A DNA stretch of 23,808 nt from Isoetes engelmannii (lineage: Eukaryota > Streptophyta > Lycopodiopsida > Isoetales > Isoetaceae), in assembly GCA_011763485.2 (NCBI GenBank), contig JAANSK020245165.1, forward strand, positions 1 through 23,808, given 5' to 3'. Below are positions 7,742 through 17,234 of the stretch, piece by piece; position 1 is the stretch's first letter; each line of letters starts with the position of its first letter. The notes under the pieces were generated by a model. That model was not told the origin of the DNA and did no database searches. It worked only from the letters and a program-made list of their open reading frames with translations. The position numbers and the translations under genes are program-made.

Positions 7742-9059
7742 CCAGGCCTAAAATCAAAGATGAGAATATATGGAAAACGTAGTGGTAAGCCATTGGAGCA
7801 GATGTTACCACACCCATGAATGGAACCATAAATCATTCTTTGAATCATTTTTGCTTTGAGGCTTTGCTTTTGAGGAGTGGTGTAAAGTTCAGTGCCTTAA
7901 GAATATACCCTCTTCTTGCTTTGAAAAGCACTTGCAACATCTCTTTCCGACAAAATTTTCGCTATGTTCTATTCTTAAAGTACTGAAATTTATTCTTCTC
8001 TTCAAATCTACGTTGATTTCGAATGACCAGAGAAATAACTCAAAGCAGTTTTTTGGTGATTCCTCAAGGGTAGCAAAAGGCAGAGTCATAGGGATCCCGT
8101 GGAAGGGTACCCTAGAGAGATGAAGAAAATGCCCATGTGAATAGACAATCCATTCTTGTCTATGTACCAAGGTCAACATATTAAATTAAAAACATAGTCA
8201 GGTTGTACACATGTTACATTGGCAAATTGGAATATCATCATTGTATAATACTACTAGTGTGACACAGGCAGACTTAATAATCGCTTTGAATTTACTGTCA
8301 ATGATGTTGATATCAGCAACAACGACACCCATCTTACTAGATTTCTTTTTTAATGAAGTTGCATTTTTGTAACATTCTTTGACCACTAAACAAACTTACA
8401 TAACTAAGCTTCTCATTTTTTTAGACCACCCCATGCATAGAATTTTTCTCAAAAAAAGAAGTTTAAATGCCTTCCACCGTTTATATGACACATTGTGCGA
8501 TTCTCTTGAGAGAATAAAAGACATTGCTCAGGCTTGTAACGTGTCTAACATCTAGCCCAACATTTATTACAGATGGCTAGGAATGTTGTTAGGAAGTGAA
8601 GTGAACAAGTGTAAGGTTGATGAATAATTGATAGAACAATGACAATGGTCTATTTAGCAAGAGGCAACGAGAAGATGATCCGTATAAGCAGGGCTCGAAA
8701 TTAGTGGCCCACCGAACTGAGAAAAATGCCGCCACGCATTTCATATTACCAGTTTCGGATTTTTTGGAGCCTATTTTCTGTATTTCTTTGGATTTTCTTG
8801 CAAAAATAGTAGAAAAATTGCCGAAAATTATTTTACCTAATCAATATTTTTAAGGATGGCCGGATTTTTTGGGGCCAACCCCCCTTATTTTCGAACCATG
8901 CGTACAAGGATATGAATTGAACTGGTGGAATGGTACACACTTTGCTGTATTAGGGTATGACATCGTGCACGAAGTGTTGCTTAGTAATTGGGCAACTCCG
9001 ATGTGCCACCATGACCTCATGATCTCGGGTGTTGTGCATTTGGGTAGATCCCTAGTCCC
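7742..9059. other. Long stretch without a supported gene
   Basis: I find no recognised gene in about 1.3 kb. Minus-strand frame 7889-8179 (96 codons) and plus-strand frame 8869-9090 (73 codons) are the longest. Neither shows family motifs, and their base composition does not differ from their surroundings, so I do not call them. Confidence 0.5.
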
Positions 9060-9180
9060 CACATGCAAAGATGTCTATGGAAGCTTATAACCAACAACAT
9101 GTAGCTTGGTGTCAAGATGCCACATGCAAAGATGTCATATGCAAGCTTATAACCAACCAGTTGCTTGGTGTGAAGATGCC
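9060..9180 (+). repeat. ~60-bp tandem duplication
   Basis: CACATGCAAAGATGTC begins both units (9060-9120 and 9121-9180), each continuing through AAGCTTATAACCAAC and GCTTGGTGT. The units have small indels, so this duplication is older than the one at 7644-7733. Confidence 0.85.
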
Positions 9181-9209
9181 AGTCTAAAAGCGCAATCTAA
9201 GACGAATTT

Positions 9210-9259
9210 AATAGAATAGAATCAAATTAAACTGAATTGAATTGAATTGAATTGAATTG
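9210..9259 (-). repeat. Pentanucleotide repeat resembling an orphan LINE tail
   Basis: AATAGAATAGAATC (9210-9223) is followed by about five GAATT units (9234-9259) and then GCGTTGAG. LINE copy 3 carries GAATTGCGTTG in the same place, at the junction of tail and 3' UTR. No LINE 3' UTR is recognisable beyond it, so this may be a nearly complete truncation or a simple repeat. Confidence 0.5.
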
Positions 9260-10100
9260 CGTTGAGTCGAGTTGAGGACCATGGATTCTAGGTGCATTGT
9301 TTGGACCTCGAAGTGAATTGCAACTTGTAGTCTCTCTAGTGGGCAGAGATAGAGATGAGAGATTATCTGTAGTGCATGTGGTAGTGATGAGATAGCAATT
9401 TTGGTGGTGTGTGTGAATGCCATGAAGCCATGGATGAATGGTTTTCAAAGAACCTCAAAAATGATGTTTTTTTTCTTCATTTCCATCATCATTATGCATG
9501 CTTAAAGTTACAACTTTGATGTGATTAATACTTAGAAGGTCATACTTAGGGTAAGTTATAAACATTGAAAACTATCACATTGGCTAAGGGACAAGTGGAA
9601 CACCTACTTCAAGGACAACACCTACCAAACCAAAATCAGACCTAACTATGACTTTTAACAACAAGAATCTTTCCTTAATCCCCATAATTAACGAATCTCT
9701 CCTTTAATGCATATATGATTAACGAAGAATAACGCCTTAATCAGCACAGAAGAAAACTTAAATTCGAACAAAACGGATCTCCCACCAGTTCATCATGAAT
9801 CGTACTGCATTGCCGTGTTGATCTGTTTCTAAGCGTATGGACTACTCATTTTATATATGGTCGATCCAGAACAAAATGTACCTCCAGATATGACCATATG
9901 CCCTCAAAGGACCAAAGCTTGAGCGAAACCACTGTTGCTTGGTGTGATTTTGTCCTTCGATCTGATTAGAAAGAGCCCAAAAATCTTTGTAGGCAGATCG
10001 GATCAGAGGTCTGATCATTCCTACACTCCATCATTTTCGCAGGATTCCTTCTGGGTTATTGCCCTTTTTCTTTTCTAGTTTAATCCCCTGCCGCTGATAT
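9260..10100. other. Intergenic region upstream of the DUF630/DUF632 gene
   Basis: No coding sequence is supported. It presumably includes distal promoter sequence of the gene that starts near 10.1-10.2 kb. I see no motif that I could defend as a specific transcription-factor site. Confidence 0.4.
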
Positions 10101-10110
10101 GCTTGCTGAT

Positions 10111-10423
10111 TGAAATATATTCCTGCCCCTTTTTTCCCTTCTGTCTTTGTTTTTGAAGCCTGTCAGATATGGTGGACTACTGCTGCTCTGTTTCTGGGTC
10201 TTGAGAAGGAAAGGGGCAAAGCCCAAAAACAGGGCGCCTCGATTTGTATGAGAAACAAAGGGAGGATCCGAGGAACAGCTTCAAAGGGGATTAGTGCAGA
10301 TTTTTGTGTGTAATCAAGTGCACGTTGTAATACGACTGGCAGAAGAGAGATGGTGGTGATGGTGCCCTTGCCAGAATGTAGCAGATGGCTATGGCAGAAC
10401 AAGGAAGAGTGAAAAGGAAACCG
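10111..10423 (+). promoter_or_regulatory. Probable core promoter and first 5' UTR exon
   Basis: A TATA-like AAATATATTCC lies at about 10113-10123. It is followed by transcribed-looking sequence that ends in a good splice donor, ACCG/GTAAGAAGC, at 10423/10424. A 67-codon upstream frame (10110-10313) and other ATGs precede the real start at 11678. Where transcription starts is not visible; this boundary is inferred from the donor and the distance. Confidence 0.3.
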
Positions 10424-11168
10424 GTAAGAAGCTCTGTTTTACCCAACAAAAAAATATGTGCTAAAATATCAAAGAGTTTTGTATGCTTAACTAGAGTCTG
10501 GACATCCCTTGTCGTTTGTTAGTGTATTAACTAGCCATAGCCGGACAAGAGCAAGGAAGGGACCCAAAACCCACAAAGCAGAAAAGGAACAGAGAAAAAA
10601 ATGTTCTGTTATGGACTAGACTCCTCTATTATGTCTCATCTAGCCAACCCATCTAGCTTTTTCTTCCATTATTGAGCCTGGCCGAACCATTTCTTCTGCT
10701 GTCATAGCCATTCATGCTTCCTGGCTTTGCCTTCTATCTATATCTCTGTATTAATGCATCGATCAGTGGGTCTGTCCTTGTTTGTAGTTAGAATTGGTAG
10801 CAGGCACCGGTTTCGGGTTTGAATCTTTCGGCAAATGACAAGCAAAACGCATTTTCCCGGCAGAGAGCAACAGGTAAGGCAAACCCAATTTTCCGCTGCT
10901 TTGTCCAGTAGAATAGTACCCTTTTCTGCTTCTGATTCTGCTGGCTATGGTGGGCTCCAAGCCCATAGGCCTTAGACCTAAACACGTAGAAATATGGTGA
11001 AAGTAGCAGTGTTCATCATGATTTGCTTTCTTTTTACTGTGTTTTTCTTTGTAGAACGACTGAACGTTGAATACAGTAACCTTCAATGCATTTAAGTGGT
11101 AGAGCCGTCTCTTAACTTCTTCTTCTAATGTAAAGCTTTTGTTTTCTTCCTTCCTTGGGTTTTTCCAG
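10424..11168 (+). other. Probable 5' UTR intron
   Basis: GTAAGAAGC at 10424 is a strong donor. CTTCCTTCCTTGGG followed by TTTTTCCAG, ending at 11168, is a strong pyrimidine-rich acceptor; the interval between is T-rich and non-coding. A second possible donor, ACAG/GTAAGGC at 10873/10874, could give a shorter intron with the same acceptor. The 5' UTR would continue from 11169 to 11677. Confidence 0.35.
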
Positions 11169-11677
11169 GTCCATCTGGTGCTGGAGCGACAGTAGGTGGA
11201 GCTTTGCTCTGTTTATTCAAATCTTAGAGCTCCTTGTCCTAGCTCTGCTGCTTCATAAATCAGAATTGCACTGTCATCGCACTAAGGGTCAATCCCCATC
11301 ACTTTTAGCCTCCGTTTTTTCCAAAGTGGGTACTGGCCTTATCCTTTTGCAAGATGATACCCCCCATCGCATGGAGTTTCACTGCTGGATTTGAGCTTCT
11401 TCGTAATACCCACTTGGTGGTATGAAGACTCATCCTTTTGCTTTCTTTCAGTTTGGTTTCAAAGCAGATGGTCACGTTTTTCCTGCTCGTTTACAATTGG
11501 AATCAGATTGTAGCAAAGAAGAGGGATAAACAGTCCAATCAGCGCCAAGTAGAACACAAGAAAGCATCCTCTACATCAACACAGTTTGGGCTGAGAAGTT
11601 TAACTTGGCAGATGCAGAGATTCTCATACTTTTGAAATAAGGTTATATTAGTTGGTGTCCTAGTACAAGACTCTGAG

Positions 11678-14547
11678 ATGGGCTGCACTGGATCTAAGAT
11701 ACAAGATGAAGAGGCAGTTCATAGATGCAAGCAAAGAAAGTGTTTTGTTAAGCAAGCAGTTTCTGCCAGGACGAACTTTGCAACTGCACATGTTAACTAT
11801 CTGCAAGCACTCAGGAACACAGGTGCTGCCTTTAAGCAATTTGCTGATGCGGAGTTTAAAGATCAACAGCAGCAGCTATCTGATACTCCTAGAACTCCTT
11901 TATCCATTCCCAAGACCCCTCCTCCACCGCCGCCTCCTGAAATAAATTTGGGAATGGATGATTGTAGTATTCCACAACCTATGACCCCCCCTCCTTCACA
12001 TCCCCGTCCCATGGCGTCTCCTCCTAATGAAATGCTGTCAAGATCTGTTAGTTTGCCATCAATGCCCCTGAAAAATACTCCTAGTTCTCCCATTACTGTG
12101 GTGCTCTCTCCTCCCAAGAGTCCAGTTCGTAAGGAAGATGGTGATTTTATGTATGCAGATATGTCATCATCTCAACTTCTATACAATGAATTTATGCCTC
12201 CCCCACCTCCTCCTACTCTTTCCCATGGCAGTCCTCCAATGCCATCACAACCATCTGGTTTAGACTACTTTGAGATCTTCCAGTTCCAGGCCCCGCAGAT
12301 GCCAGTGCGCAGAAAGTATAACCAAATGTATGATCTTGATGAGGATGAGCTTGAAGGGGAGGAAGATGTACCAGCCTTGGAAGAAGACGTGGTGAAATTG
12401 CCTAAGAAAGAACAGAGGAGAACAGAGGAAGTTCCAAGCATGATCTTGGAGCCTAAGGAACCCCATATGAATGGAGAAGTATTTGTGAGTGAAGATAATG
12501 GTGGGCAAAAGCATCAGGAATATGTAGAAAGTACAAAAGCAGTAGAGTCTGGGCCAGAGAAACTTAAGTTGCACTCGCAGGACTTTTTACGAAACGAGGT
12601 AGAACTGGAAGAAATGTCTGAGGATGATGATTCAACTGAGTCAGATCCAACGGAAGGTTCAAATTTGTCTAGGCCAATTGAAGGTGCCACTTCTAATGGC
12701 GAACAATCAGACCGTGTAGAGGAGCAGCAGAATTTGGACAAAGTAATCCTTCTCCCAAGAGGCCCTCCAAGGGACCTGTTTGAGATATTGAGAGAGGTTG
12801 ATGAGTACTTTCTGAAGGCCTCTGAAAGCGGGAGGGATGTCTCTCGCATGCTTGAGGCTGGCAAATCTAACGTCAATGAAACAAAAGGTAAGAACACTTG
12901 ATTAGGTGCAAACTCAAGTCTCTTTTTCTATGCAGTGAGGGAAAATGGAAGATAATGATTGTTTTGTATTACCTCATCGTGCAGATCATAGTTCAAGGTT
13001 ATTAAGTGCACTCTCTTTGGGAACATGGTCTCCTCGCTGGTCTCCACGGACTCCATTGTCTTTCAGAGATGATGAGGATTTTGAGTGTGGTGGTATGATG
13101 GGCAGCCATGCATCGACATTAGACAGGTTATATGCATGGGAGAAGAAATTATATGAAGAAGTGAAGGTATTGTATAAAATTACTACGCAATTTGGATAGT
13201 ATTACTGTTGTCCTCATGCATTTAGCATTTAAGATCCAAAGGAATAGTCTTTAATAATTCCTGTTTATCAAATGCAGGCATTGGAAACTGTAAACTTTGA
13301 GTTTGACAGAAAGCGCAAGTTGTTAAGGAATCAAGATGCCAGAGGAGTGGATGAGGAATTAAAGGACAAAACAAGGGCATCAATTAAGGCGCTTGAGACA
13401 CAAATGCAAGTTGCAATTCAGGCCATGGAATCAACATCAACAGCGATCCAAAAGATGACAGACGAGGAAGTGCAACCACAATTAATGGAGTTACTGGAAG
13501 GGTATATGCTTATACCTCCTGATTTTGAATTTGATTGCTTCTTCATAAAGTAAAACAACTGGGAATGCTACCAGATGCAGAAACATGGAGACGTTTCAAA
13601 TAATGTCTTGCTTGACTGATTAAACCTGTTGCAATACTCCTGATGCATGCTTAAGTATATTCACAATTGAACATGCATGCCTGACTAGTTTTTGCAAATT
13701 TTTACTGCAATTTGGCATGATCGAGTCTCTCAATATTTGTATTGCATTCATTTGAATTAACCGATGCAATATGAAATGCAGATTGGCAAAAATGTGGAAA
13801 GAAATGAGTGAATGCCATGAACAACAAAGAAATATTGTCTTGGCTTTAAAACTGCCTATGGATCACATGTCGGAGGCGACAAGCAGTTTTCGCCGAAATG
13901 TCACGACGGAGTTGATCTCTGCACTTAACACATGGCAGGCTACTTTTACCAATGCCATGAATACTCAAAGAGAATACATGAAGAACCTGAATAGTTGGCT
14001 TCAGTTGTGCCTCTGGAAACCCGACAACTCAAAGAGATCCAAAGTGACCAATCCACAACAAATACACGAATTGTGCAGACAGTGGGATCAAAAACTCTCG
14101 GAAATCCCGGACAAAGCAGTATCTGAAGCAATCAGGAAGTTCAATGAGATAGTCCATGATATTGCAAGGCATCAGGCAGAAGAACAGAGAGCTCAAAAGA
14201 AGGTGGAAAGTGTAGCAAAGGACCTCAATAGAAGGATAACTGCAGAGAGGAAATATGTTGAACAGACCGACAACAAGCTGGACTTTTGGGAGACAAGCGC
14301 TGGTATAAGTCCATCTTCTGATAGGAGAGCTTCTATTGACACATTGAGGAAGAGAGTAGAAGAAGAGAGAGAGAAGTCGATTAAGGCGTCGGAGGAAACG
14401 TGGTCACTGACATTGAAGAGTTTCCAAGATGGTCTACCAACCTTGTTCCACACTATATCAGAATTCTCAGCTCTGTGCAAAGAAACTTATGGCCAACTAT
14501 GTGAGAATGCAAAGCAAGGTACGCTTGTCAACGCGAGTACAAAGTGA
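11678..14547 (+). CDS. DUF630/DUF632 protein (REL2/APSR1/NRG2-type family)
   Basis: This is a four-exon gene: 11678-12887, 12985-13166, 13278-13501 and 13782-14547, giving a predicted 793 residues. The start MGCTGSK fits N-myristoylation at Gly2 and acylation at Cys3, so membrane attachment is likely. DUF630 covers residues 1 to about 59. A disordered linker follows, with proline runs (81-87 and 174-179) and acidic stretches (about 217-236 and 307-327). DUF632 starts at about residue 364 (RDLFEILREVDEYF) and runs to about 615 (LNSWLQLCLW), with conserved YAWEKKLYEEVK, LRNQDARG and LAKMWKEMSECH. A charged, coiled-coil-like C terminus ends at 14547. Introns 2 and 3 (13167-13277 and 13502-13781) keep the frame exactly. 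Intron 1 (12888-12984) has other possible acceptors. Known relatives act in leaf development (rice REL2), root phosphate response (APSR1) and nitrate signalling (NRG2); which role applies here cannot be told. The gene looks intact. Confidence 0.93.
12888..12984 (+). other. Intron 1 with several possible acceptors
   Basis: The donor AAAAG/GTAAGAAC is at 12887/12888. Acceptors ending at 12984 (CATCGTGCAG), 12951 and 12939 all restore the reading frame, giving 793, 804 or 808 residues. I prefer 12984 because its 97-bp intron has a normal plant length and the exon then starts at DHSSR, a position conserved in the family. The well-formed TCTATGCAG ending at 12935 would shift the frame and stop within six codons. 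Retention of the intron would stop after KGKNT. Confidence 0.6.
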
Positions 14548-14800
14548 GCCCATGAGAGGTGCAGTTCTAACTTATAGCTGGCTAGAAAATATACGCACTC
14601 ACTGAATAAGAGTGCTTTTGTTCTTAGGATCACGTAGATGAATGTAAGTTAAAACGCTTTTCTTGTACAGTATAAGTGAGTGTATCAATGGGGAAGCTTC
14701 TAGCATGTGCATTATTCATGGTTTGGTAGTTATCATCATAAAAATAAAATTTATAGACACTCTATTTGTTTGCACTAAATAAGAAGGAATCTAAGAAGTA
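14548..14800 (+). terminator. 3' UTR with candidate polyadenylation signal
   Basis: After the TGA at 14545-14547 the sequence becomes AT-rich. AATAAA at 14743-14748, about 200 bp downstream, is the best candidate polyadenylation signal. Plant signals are loose, so the exact cleavage site is not predictable here. Confidence 0.4.
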
Positions 14801-15260
14801 GGAAAGGAAATTCTCACATCAATAAGCTGGATGGTGAATCTATGCACATTCAATAATACATTCTTTGCTAATTCTGAAGATTTTATTAACACAGCAAGCA
14901 AATGCTTCATTGTGAATAAGGCATGTTGGATGGAGCTTGTAACATACATTCAGGAATAATGAAGATTTTGTTAGAAAATTCAAAGCAACAATTTCTATGA
15001 ATGTTCTTTTCACCTCTTTTTCTCCCATAGAGTGCGGTATATTTTGCTAAATATTCTGTGTCAATCGGAGGGCAAACATAACATTTATCCATAACAGTTA
15101 GCCGGTCAGCAATTGAGCTATGGCGATTGGGCCGGGCCTTGCCTGCAGCAGATAAGTTGCAAAGTGCAAACTTTCTTAACGGCAAAACAAAGAGCAAAGA
15201 TAGAACCAGGCCTTGTAAGGCTTTGTTCTTGCCAAATTGCCTCTGAATGTCTCTCTGAGC
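14801..15260. other. Intergenic stretch without a recognised feature
   Basis: I see no gene. The minus strand contains ATAGCTCAATTG at about 15111-15122, which loosely resembles a tRNA A-box, but no B-box follows. Confidence 0.45.
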
Positions 15261-15267
15261 GCCATCG

Positions 15268-15311
15268 CCTAGCCTGAGCGCTTAGCTTGAGCCTAAGCGC
15301 TTAGCCTGAGG
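15268..15311. repeat. Short repeat of GCGCTTAGC / CCTGAG motifs
   Basis: CCTAGCCTGAGCGCTTAGC is followed by TTGAGCCTAAGCGCTTAGCC, so AGCGCTTAGC appears twice with TGAG between. The AAGCGCTT core is palindromic. It sits beside the degenerate repeat at 15339-15552. Confidence 0.6.
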
Positions 15312-15338
15312 GCATTAGCATTAACCCAATGAGGCCAG

Positions 15339-15552
15339 CATCAAACTGGTCAGAGGTTTGGCTGGGCGTCCTAGCAGCCCAAGCCCGCTTCAAGAGGCCC
15401 AGTCTGATTTCAAATAGGTCGGAGGTTTAGCATCATCCAGTTTCAAATAGAAGGCCCCATCCGGTTTCAAACAGGTCTTCAAACATATCTGAGGAAGGAG
15501 AGCTTCAAACAGGTCGGAGGGCTTCTTCAGGGCTTCAAACAGGTCGGAGGTT
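15339..15552 (+). repeat. Degenerate array of TTCAAACAGGTCGGAGG units
   Basis: Variants of TTCAAACAGGTCGGAGG occur at about 15339, 15408, 15441, 15465, 15503 and 15533, with irregular spacing of 24 to 69 bp. The last two are almost identical. No protein function is apparent. Confidence 0.65.
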
Positions 15553-15597
15553 TGGCAAATCCTTTCGTGCTCCTTGTGGTCAGTTCTAACAGCAATT

Positions 15598-15681
15598 TTA
15601 TGGAGCTTGGAGATGGTCACTTGATTTCTAACGCCAAGATTATGGAGCTTGGAGATGGTCACTTGATTTCTAACGCCAAGA
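15598..15681 (+). repeat. 42-bp perfect tandem duplication
   Basis: Units 15598-15639 and 15640-15681 are identical (TTATGGAGCTTGGAGATGG, then TCACTTGATTTCTAACGCCAAGA). The duplication is in frame with a 70-codon plus-strand reading frame (15552-15764), doubling MELGDGHLISNAK. That frame has no known domain, so I do not call it as a gene. Confidence 0.9.
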
Positions 15682-15689
15682 TGGAGGAG

Positions 15690-16005
15690 AATGCAGCTTC
15701 AACAATCAAGGAGCAGAAAGACCACGAGCAGGCCATTTCCCTGGCCGGACCTGGCTCGCCCTAACGGCTCACCAGACCCTTACCAGGCAAAATGGCCTGC
15801 TCCTGGCCTTTATCTATTGCGAAAGCAGCTACGAAGATCTATCGCCGGCTCAGGCTGCAAATTGGGGATTCAATCCCTAGTGCTCTACCCCCCAAATTTG
15901 GCATCCCCAAATTGAATTTTAGACTCATTTTTCTCCAAGAGCGCAACATTCTTACCACTTTTGCTTTTGTTGCTCATAATCAGCTCTCCCCTTGGTTTTC
16001 TCACC
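15690..16005 (+). other. Possible 5' region of half-LINE copy A
   Basis: No independent gene is seen. The last ~100 bp are pyrimidine-rich and lead into TCACCATGGC, a good plant translation start context at 16006. This may be the element's 5' UTR; its 5' boundary cannot be fixed because the second copy is truncated. Confidence 0.35.
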
Positions 16006-17034
16006 ATGGCTCGTAGACCTTTGCTTCATAGGCCCCCTGTTAGTGACCGCTTTGGTGTGTAGATGACTAGAGATAAGCCCACTGCACGGGAGTCCTTGTT
16101 GCCACAGTCGCACCCGTACCCTTCGAGCTCACGTTCTCGCACCTAGTCCATGGCCAGGCCCCAGCTGCTCCCATAGTTTTGCCGACCTCTCTTTTCGGGC
16201 TGCAGCAACCACTTCAAATTGGACTCGATAGCTCCCTTTTGGACATGCAGGCCCAATGTTTCCCGCCTAAGCTTCGAGCCCATCTGTATGCTATTCATTC
16301 TGCTTGCGAGAATCCTCGCAAGTCTTTGACTGTCTCTCTAGAGCAATGGACACAGTTGCTGCAGTTGTTAAGGGACTTGGTGCTAGGTTTAGAATGCCAG
16401 CGGGTGGAGAGCGCTGGTGCTTCGGTGCAAACGTCAGCGCCTGAATTACCTGAGCAGGCCCCGTCAGCTTTTGTTGCCACACGAACCGATGATGTGCAAC
16501 ATATCACCTCCACGCTACACAGACTGAGGACCTACTGCACGACATCCACCCCTGCCGTGCATATGCATCGACAGCTTCCACCGCTGTGTCGGCAACTTCC
16601 ACCACGCCTTCCCCATCAGAAGGCGAGTCCCACCCGCCTACGTTGAATTACGGATCGTCGGGCTCCCTGAGACGGGTGATTCCTCGGCTATTGAGGAGGC
16701 ACATCGCTTCTTTACTGAAGAAATGCAGATCACGGCATCCAGCATCGTGTTCGCTAGTCGGGTTGGAGCAGCACGACCCGACCGCCCCTGTCACCTTTTG
16801 GTGCGGTTTCGGGATGCTATTTCCCGTCTGCATATCCCGGGGCACGGTAATTATTTGAAGGGGACCACCTTCTCTGTGCAAGAAGACCTCACCAACACCC
16901 AGCTTTGCAGACGAAAAGAGGAACTTTGTCGGGTTCGTGAAGCTCGACTGCAACGTAAGTGGGCCGTGTATCGGAGCGGTCGTGCTATTATTCGGGATCA
17001 GTGGCCTCCCGACCCCTGGACTGTATGGGGCTAG
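16006..17034 (+). pseudogene. L1-type ORF1 protein, decayed (RRM-like and C-terminal domain)
   Basis: The start ATG at 16006 (context CACCATGGC) shares its frame with the well-preserved 3' half. Early stops at about 16060, 16144 and 16174 and a frame change over about 16179-16500 show decay. From about 16528 the frame is open to 17034. It has the RRM-like pattern of L1 ORF1 proteins: VELRIVGLPETGD, then ASRVGAARPDRPCHLLVRF. A C-terminal domain follows, LKGTTFSVQEDLT, REARLQRKWAVYR and AIIRDQWP. In L1 this protein binds RNA as a trimer and acts as a nucleic-acid chaperone. The N-terminal part is Arg/Pro-rich (MARRPLLHRPPVSDRFGV). Domain assignment is by motif order, not by a search. Confidence 0.65.
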
Positions 17035-17234
17035 TCCCGTTCTTCTACATACATCTGTGTTGGTGCATATTATTTTCCTTCATTTTGTTATTGTTGTTAT
17101 TCTTATGATGGGGCTCTATCACCACGTTTGGTTCTGCTGGACCTTTGATCCAAGGTTCTGTACCATCACATGTCCGACAGGATGCTCCCTTTATGGCTTG
17201 ACGTTAAAAATTCTAATATCTTATCTTATCTTTT
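16006..17234 (+). mobile_element. Half-LINE copy A: L1-type ORF1, 3' UTR and tail, no RT
   Basis: The element begins with a decayed ORF1 (16006-17034), followed by about 180 bp of T-rich 3' UTR. It ends in GGCTTGACGTTAAAA and an ATCTT-type repeat tail (about 17216-17234). No endonuclease or reverse transcriptase remnant lies between ORF1 and the tail. The second copy at 18298-19079 shares the same ORF1-to-3'UTR junction and the motif TGTCCGA(C/T)AGGATGCT near its end. A missing RT in two copies with the same structure points to a non-autonomous family moved by another LINE's machinery, as mammalian HAL1 is; that is an inference. Confidence 0.7.

Noticed and set aside
7889-8179. 96-codon minus-strand frame as a gene
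   Set aside because: No family resemblance and composition like its surroundings; there is also a competing plus-strand frame.
8869-9090. 73-codon plus-strand frame as a gene
   Set aside because: No motif, no start context or splice sites, and its end overlaps a tandem duplication.
10785-10830. tRNA-like or SINE promoter (TAGTTAGAATTGGTAGC and GGGTTTGAATC)
   Set aside because: The two box-like motifs are only about 14 bp apart, far too close for a tRNA or a tRNA-derived SINE, and no cloverleaf can be drawn.
11863-12897. Minus-strand frames of 84-127 codons opposite the DUF630/DUF632 gene
   Set aside because: They are antisense shadows of exon 1, caused by its proline-rich and acidic codon bias.
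15095-15135. tRNA A-box-like ATAGCTCAATTG on the minus strand
   Set aside because: No B-box (GGTTCGAATCC-like) follows at the expected distance and there is no acceptor stem.
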